From NCBI GenBank assembly GCA_002407845.1, contig DHPK01000035.1, positions 22,646 to 40,001 of the forward strand: a stretch of 17,356 nucleotides of DNA. The letters are read 5' to 3'. The translations under genes were made by a program, and so were the position numbers. How positions within the stretch are numbered: the first letter of the stretch is position 1; every line of letters starts with the position of its first letter. Shown piece by piece: positions 14,624-17,356 of this stretch. Under the pieces are notes generated by a model, which was not told the DNA's origin, made no database searches, and saw only the letters and a list, made by a program, of their open reading frames with translations. The DNA comes from Leptolinea sp. UBA5366. GTDB taxonomy: Bacteria > Chloroflexota > Anaerolineae > Anaerolineales > Anaerolineaceae.

Positions 14624-15457
14624 TTATTCGATAATGTTTTGAATCCATCCCAGAATCAATTTTAAAATTTCCGCCTTATACGGTTCATTATGCAGTTCAT
14701 GGAATCCTTCGCTGAACGTGCGATAGGTCAGTGTCTCAGCCTGTTTGTTTTCTGCAAAGCGCGTGACCGTTTCGGGATTTACCAGCGTGTCCTGCAACCC
14801 CTGCAGCAGCAGAAGCGGCAGTGGGAATGGAGTGGCTGAGGCTGTTAGCTGACTGCCCTGGCTGATCAAGTCATAAGCCAGACCGATCGAAACCCGGTCA
14901 TGTACGAGCGGATCTTCGAGATAAATTTTTACCACGTTTTCATCATGAGACAGTCCTTCAACCCCAAGACCGTTTGGGATGGTCAGGTCGGGCAGCAGCT
15001 GGGCAGCCAGACCGAGGAGACTGACCAGAAAATTGGGCACCGGCTTTGCCAGCCCCAGCCCGGGACTGGTCGCGATGACCCCCGAGAGAGCGTCAGGAAA
15101 ACGGGCAGCGTAAGTCAATGCCAAAGCTCCGCCAAGCGAGTGGCCGTAAAGAAACAGCGGTGTTCCTGGGTTGCCAGCAGCGATGGAGGTTTTCAGCTGA
15201 TCAATAATTTTCCAGGCTTTCTGATAGCGCATGACGCCGCGTTTGCCATCGCTTTTCCCGTGACCTGGCAAGTCAAAGGTGTACGTTGCGATTTCGTTTT
15301 CCGAAAAGAATGCGCTGACATGCGCATAGCGGGCGCAATGTTCCCCAAGCCCATGCACGAGCAGGATATTTGCACGCGCCGGACTGTCAGGCAGAGTCGT
15401 GCTGGTATAAATTTTATGGGATTGAATGGTTTGGATTAATTCGTTGGTTTTTGACAT
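14624..15457 (-). CDS. Alpha/beta hydrolase, monoacylglycerol lipase/lysophospholipase-like
   Basis: A 277-aa serine hydrolase of the PldB/monoglyceride lipase group, probably cytoplasmic as no signal peptide is seen. The oxyanion region is LLVHGLGEHCARYAH (the HGxxEH pattern of this group), followed by FDLPGHGKSDGKRG. The triad is visible: nucleophile S107 in YGHSLGGALAL, D223 in LLQGLQDTLVNPE and H253 in EGFHELHNE. Predicted substrates are monoacylglycerols or lysophospholipids; other esters are possible. CGGAG lies 6-7 nt before the ATG on the minus strand. It lies 84 bp upstream of the SHMT-GcvT gene in the same direction with only a weak 5-bp hairpin between, so the two may share a transcript, though no functional link is obvious. 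Confidence 0.88.
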   Translation of the reverse strand: MSKTNELIQTIQSHKIYTSTTLPDSPARANILLVHGLGEHCARYAHVSAFFSENEIATYTFDLPGHGKSDGKRGVMRYQKAWKIIDQLKTSIAAGNPGTPLFLYGHSLGGALALTYAARFPDALSGVIATSPGLGLAKPVPNFLVSLLGLAAQLLPDLTIPNGLGVEGLSHDENVVKIYLEDPLVHDRVSIGLAYDLISQGSQLTASATPFPLPLLLLQGLQDTLVNPETVTRFAENKQAETLTYRTFSEGFHELHNEPYKAEILKLILGWIQNIIE

Positions 15458-15570
15458 AATAATCTCCGTGATTTCAATTTATTATATCGACTTATTGACA
15501 ATAGGTTGTGATCGCCCGTAATCTGAAATACGGTTTTTCGGGTATTATCAATAAAAAAGGAGCAGAGACC
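15458..15570. promoter_or_regulatory. Divergent promoter region of the hydrolase and VOC genes
   Basis: On the minus strand a perfect TATAAT lies at 15486-15481, about 25 bp before the hydrolase start, without a clear -35. On the plus strand a perfect TTGACA (15495-15500) is followed after 18 bp by TAATCT (15519-15524), a poor -10. The two candidate promoters are back to back and nearly overlap. Boxes are seen directly; activity is inferred. Confidence 0.4.
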
Positions 15571-15939
15571 ATGTTCAAGTTTATTCATTTTAATTTTAAT
15601 GTATTCGATCTTGAAAAAAGTTTGAAGTTTTACAGTGACACACTCGACTTGCACCCGGTTCGGGGAAAAGATGCGGATGACGGGTCTTTCAAAATTGTCT
15701 ATTTGGGTGACAGCAAATCTGGGTTTGAGCTTGAACTGACCTGGCTGCGCGACCGGCTCGAGCCTTACAATTTGGGCGATCTTGAATACCATCTGGCATT
15801 GGAAGCGGATGATTATGACGCAGCCTATCAAAAGCACAAAGAGATGGGTGTGATCTGCTATGAAAACCCGAAAATAGGGATCTATTTCATTTGCGATCCT
15901 GACGGCTATTGGATAGAAATCGTCCCCAAGCGAGGGTAA
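15571..15939 (+). CDS. VOC-family (glyoxalase I-like) metalloenzyme
   Basis: A 122-aa protein with two beta-alpha-beta-beta-beta modules. The four metal-ligand positions of glyoxalase I are all occupied: His6 in FIHFNFNV, Glu in GFELELTW, His in LEYHLALEA and Glu in GYWIEIVPK at the C-terminus. LEKSLKFYSDTLDL is the typical first helix and CDPDGYW the typical final turn. The most likely activity is a lactoylglutathione-lyase-like isomerisation of a methylglyoxal-thiol adduct. Glyoxalase-fold enzymes vary widely, so another substrate is possible, and glutathione may not be the thiol. The ATG at 15571 is set by AAGGAG eight bases upstream; an upstream in-frame start at 15508 lacks one. The gene appears monocistronic and ends at its own terminator. 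Confidence 0.87.
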   Translation: MFKFIHFNFNVFDLEKSLKFYSDTLDLHPVRGKDADDGSFKIVYLGDSKSGFELELTWLRDRLEPYNLGDLEYHLALEADDYDAAYQKHKEMGVICYENPKIGIYFICDPDGYWIEIVPKRG

Positions 15940-15962
15940 GTTTCAAGAACTATATTGCTTGG

Positions 15963-16004
15963 AGGAAGGGGACTGATTCGGCTCCCTTCCTTAAATTTAT
16001 TTTT
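15963..16004 (+). terminator. Rho-independent terminator of the VOC gene
   Basis: An 8-bp stem (AGGAAGGG, 15963-15970, with CCCTTCCT, 15984-15991) encloses a 13-nt loop and is followed by the T-rich TAAATTTATTTTT. It begins 24 nt after the VOC stop codon. Confidence 0.8.
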
Positions 16005-16145
16005 GCTGCTTTCTCAGAAGGATGCGTATTCGCTGTTTACTGAAATATGCATATACTACCTTCGGGTTATGAGGGAGAAACCTGAAATCGTAATATCTGA
16101 CCTTTTAACCAGTCGATTTAACGAGTTAATAGTGCTCTGGTTCAT

Positions 16146-16532
16146 TCAATCAATATGGACTGCGGTTGGATGTTTTGGCTGGAATTTCTCGATGACAGAT
16201 TCGATAGTTATGCCAATTTCAGGTGTTACTGCATGAGACTCATCATCAGTCCCACTTTTATCCTTGCCCGAGAAAAGACTCTTTACCGTATTTGAGTCGA
16301 ATAAAGGAAGTCGCAAATCTTTCGCGAACAGATCAAGATCTGGAAACCGCATTTGGACGGACATCAAAATTTCCTCGTAACCTGTTTTCCCTAAATGACG
16401 AACAGAATTAATTGATCCAGTATTAATTACCTTGATTAAATGGCGAATTGTATGGATACCTCCACGTCTTAAAACGTTATAATATCGTATTGCTAGGTTT
16501 AAGTTCTCCAGGTCGCAGGATTCAGATTCCAT
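16146..16532 (-). CDS. Stand-alone RNA polymerase alpha C-terminal-domain-like protein
   Basis: About 128 residues from the ATG at 16532; a GTG three codons earlier (16541) is an alternative, and an in-frame TGA lies just before it. Residues about 8-65 match the helix-hairpin-helix pattern of the RpoA C-terminal domain: LENLNLAIRYYNVLRRGGIH, then IRHLIKV, then VRHLGKTGYEEILMSV. In RpoA the equivalent helices read roughly L-S-V-R-x-x-N-C-L-K-R-A-G-I-x-T and N-L-G-x-K-S. The last 60 residues (after the PDLDLFAKDLRLP stretch) are acidic and hydrophilic, with no domain I recognise. No RpoA N-terminal (assembly) domain is present, so it cannot be a polymerase subunit by itself; it could bind DNA or another transcription factor. 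The ribosome site is weak. The fold assignment is by pattern, and the role is unknown. Confidence 0.6.
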   Translation of the reverse strand: MESESCDLENLNLAIRYYNVLRRGGIHTIRHLIKVINTGSINSVRHLGKTGYEEILMSVQMRFPDLDLFAKDLRLPLFDSNTVKSLFSGKDKSGTDDESHAVTPEIGITIESVIEKFQPKHPTAVHID

Positions 16533-16541
16533 TAGTCCCAC

Positions 16542-16845
16542 AATTCATTCTTTGCATAACGTCCGAGCATTTCTTACTCCATAAAATCGAGAGTTTGGGC
16601 ATTTATGGGAGAAAAAGGTTTAATCAAAAGATGCGCTTTTCTTAATGCCCAAAGCTCATGAAACTCATCGCCTGCATTCGAAGCTCTTGCCCCAAGATCT
16701 GAAAATTTTTTCATCAGTTTTTCATCTCATAATTCTGTAATTTGACCCAGGACCACCCCATGCTCAAAAAACATTTCTTTCTTTGAAGAGAAATACTTGT
16801 GTCTTGCTTTATATTGTTGTGCATATTATTCACAATAACAATTGT
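16542..16845. other. Gene-poor stretch with one gene fragment
   Basis: Apart from the 46-codon fragment at 16574-16714 I see no gene here. The 130 bp at 16715-16845 are AT-rich and hold an imperfect inverted repeat around 16813-16842 (ATTGTT and GTG arms pairing with CAC and AACAAT, with a bulge). Without a T run it is a poor terminator candidate for the HEPN-like gene that ends at 16846. Confidence 0.5.
16574..16714 (-). pseudogene. 46-codon frame, probable severed N-terminus of a larger protein
   Basis: The minus-strand ATG at 16714 opens a 46-residue frame beginning MKKFSDLGARASNAGDEF and continuing HELWALRKAHLL before drifting into low-complexity sequence and a TAA at 16574. The charged, aromatic-rich GDEFHELWALRKA block looks like a conserved protein start rather than chance. 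I have a vague recollection of similar N-termini on large uncharacterised proteins, which I cannot verify. No downstream frame continues it, and no good ribosome site precedes it, so I read it as a remnant. A genuine small protein remains possible. Confidence 0.35.
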
Positions 16846-17356
16846 TCACCACTCCCTAACCCTCGGGATCTTCACGAAACAACTAACCAGGAATTCTAGA
16901 AGGGGGTAGGCATTGAAGACGACTTCGCCATCGTTTTGACTCATGACTTCTTTGTGCCCGTGCATGAGGTTGTTGCGGACTGTGTAAAGAAGCATCGCCA
17001 GTTGTTCACTAAGCAACTGAAGGTGCGAAAGATCTCCCGCTTGGAAGGCTTCATATTTCTCCAGATCGATGGGGGCGTAATAGGGGTACCTGGGGTCAAC
17101 GGTACGGGTGCGGTTGAGCACACCGTTGATGCGTTGCCCTTGCCTGTCAAAAAGTTCACGGCGTCCAGAAAGGTTGTTACCTTTAGCCCCTTGGGGAGTT
17201 CGGTTTACAAAAAATGAAACCCCTGGCAAGCTCAGCCATCTTTCGGTCTGAGAATTGTCTAACTTACCAATGGCATGTAAGAATGAATCGGTATCCGATC
17301 TGGTTTCAACCCTTGGCAAATGATAACCCATGACTTCTCTTGTGCGAATTTGCTGT
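16846..17356 (-). CDS. HEPN-like protein, N-terminus beyond the window
   Basis: The frame is open without a stop to the right edge (169 residues visible), so the ATG at 17331, which lacks a good ribosome site, is probably internal. The C-terminal half is helical and contains LLYTVRNNLMHGHKE: an Arg-x4-His motif (RNNLMH, 16977 down to 16960) inside a helix, as in HEPN domains, followed by a final hydrophobic helix (AYPLLEFLVSCFVKIP). Many HEPN proteins are metal-independent RNases in toxin-antitoxin or defence systems, where the Arg and His are catalytic; others are inactive or only bind nucleotides. The upstream part (SFFVNRTPQGAKGNN, DPRYPYYAPIDLEKY) is not recognised. The family call rests on one motif and helical context. 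Confidence 0.5.
   Translation of the reverse strand, partial: QQIRTREVMGYHLPRVETRSDTDSFLHAIGKLDNSQTERWLSLPGVSFFVNRTPQGAKGNNLSGRRELFDRQGQRINGVLNRTRTVDPRYPYYAPIDLEKYEAFQAGDLSHLQLLSEQLAMLLYTVRNNLMHGHKEVMSQNDGEVVFNAYPLLEFLVSCFVKIPRVREW

Noticed and set aside
14900..15439. 179-codon plus-strand frame opposite the hydrolase gene
   Set aside because: Antisense to a hydrolase with a full catalytic triad; no motif and no ribosome site.
15955..16236. 93-codon plus-strand frame after the VOC gene
   Set aside because: It starts within the VOC terminator, has no recognisable motif, and its end overlaps the alpha-CTD-like gene on the other strand.
16550..16570. GCATAACGTCCGAGC resembling one end of an integron attC site
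   Set aside because: No matching complementary end or bottom-strand hairpin is found nearby, and no integrase is present; chance similarity.
1..17356. tRNA, rRNA, CRISPR arrays, insertion sequences
   Set aside because: No T-loop-like tRNA signature, no regularly spaced repeats, and no transposase or terminal inverted repeats were seen on either strand by eye.

Overview
The window is bacterial chromosome of moderate GC, with dense genes, good Shine-Dalgarno sites and sigma70-type promoters. I cannot name the species. Gene content (a TGS-type nucleoside kinase, a LIV-type amino-acid transporter, Entner-Doudoroff enzymes, an SHMT-GcvT fusion) would fit an anaerobic member of the Chloroflexota (Anaerolineae-like) or a Firmicutes-like fermenter. 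This is an inference from general impression, not from a marker gene. No rRNA, tRNA, CRISPR array or transposase is visible.

Left part (1-2460): a SanA/YdcF-family membrane-anchored protein starts at a GTG and runs leftward off the window. A 572-aa TGS/ThrRS-like nucleoside (uridine) kinase is divergent from it, with a near-consensus promoter, and ends at a strong hairpin terminator.

Central part (2569-11400): one metabolic locus built around a divergent control region. Leftward lie an IclR-family regulator and a KDPG/KHG aldolase. Rightward lies a seven-gene operon: LIV-type substrate-binding protein, two permeases (LivH, LivM), two ATPases (LivG, LivF), a class I/II PLP aminotransferase and a 2-keto-3-deoxygluconate (KDG) kinase, closed by a perfect 14-bp terminator hairpin. 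Three related 17-bp IclR-operator-like sites lie before the aldolase, before the regulator and just downstream of a candidate operon promoter, so the halves are probably one regulon. KDG kinase plus KDPG aldolase would convert KDG to pyruvate and glyceraldehyde-3-phosphate. Pairing them with an amino-acid-type importer and an aminotransferase is unusual and suggests a nitrogen-containing substrate.

Right-centre part (11417-15939): a leftward gene encodes a 1040-aa fusion of serine hydroxymethyltransferase and glycine-cleavage T-protein. A middle module between them looks like a decayed extra copy of the T-protein N-terminal region. Upstream in the same direction is a monoacylglycerol-lipase-like alpha/beta hydrolase, and divergent from that a small glyoxalase-fold (VOC) enzyme with all four metal ligands and its own terminator.

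Right end (16000-17356): a sparser, AT-richer accessory stretch. It holds a stand-alone protein resembling the RNA polymerase alpha C-terminal domain, a 46-codon reading frame that looks like the severed N-terminus of a larger protein, and the C-terminal part of a HEPN-like protein (Rx4H motif) that enters from beyond the right edge. The weak start signals and the gene fragment suggest a decaying or horizontally acquired island.

The most notable observations are the SHMT/decayed-GcvT/GcvT architecture, the LIV-transporter/aminotransferase/KDG operon with its operators, and the orphan alpha-CTD protein next to a HEPN protein.
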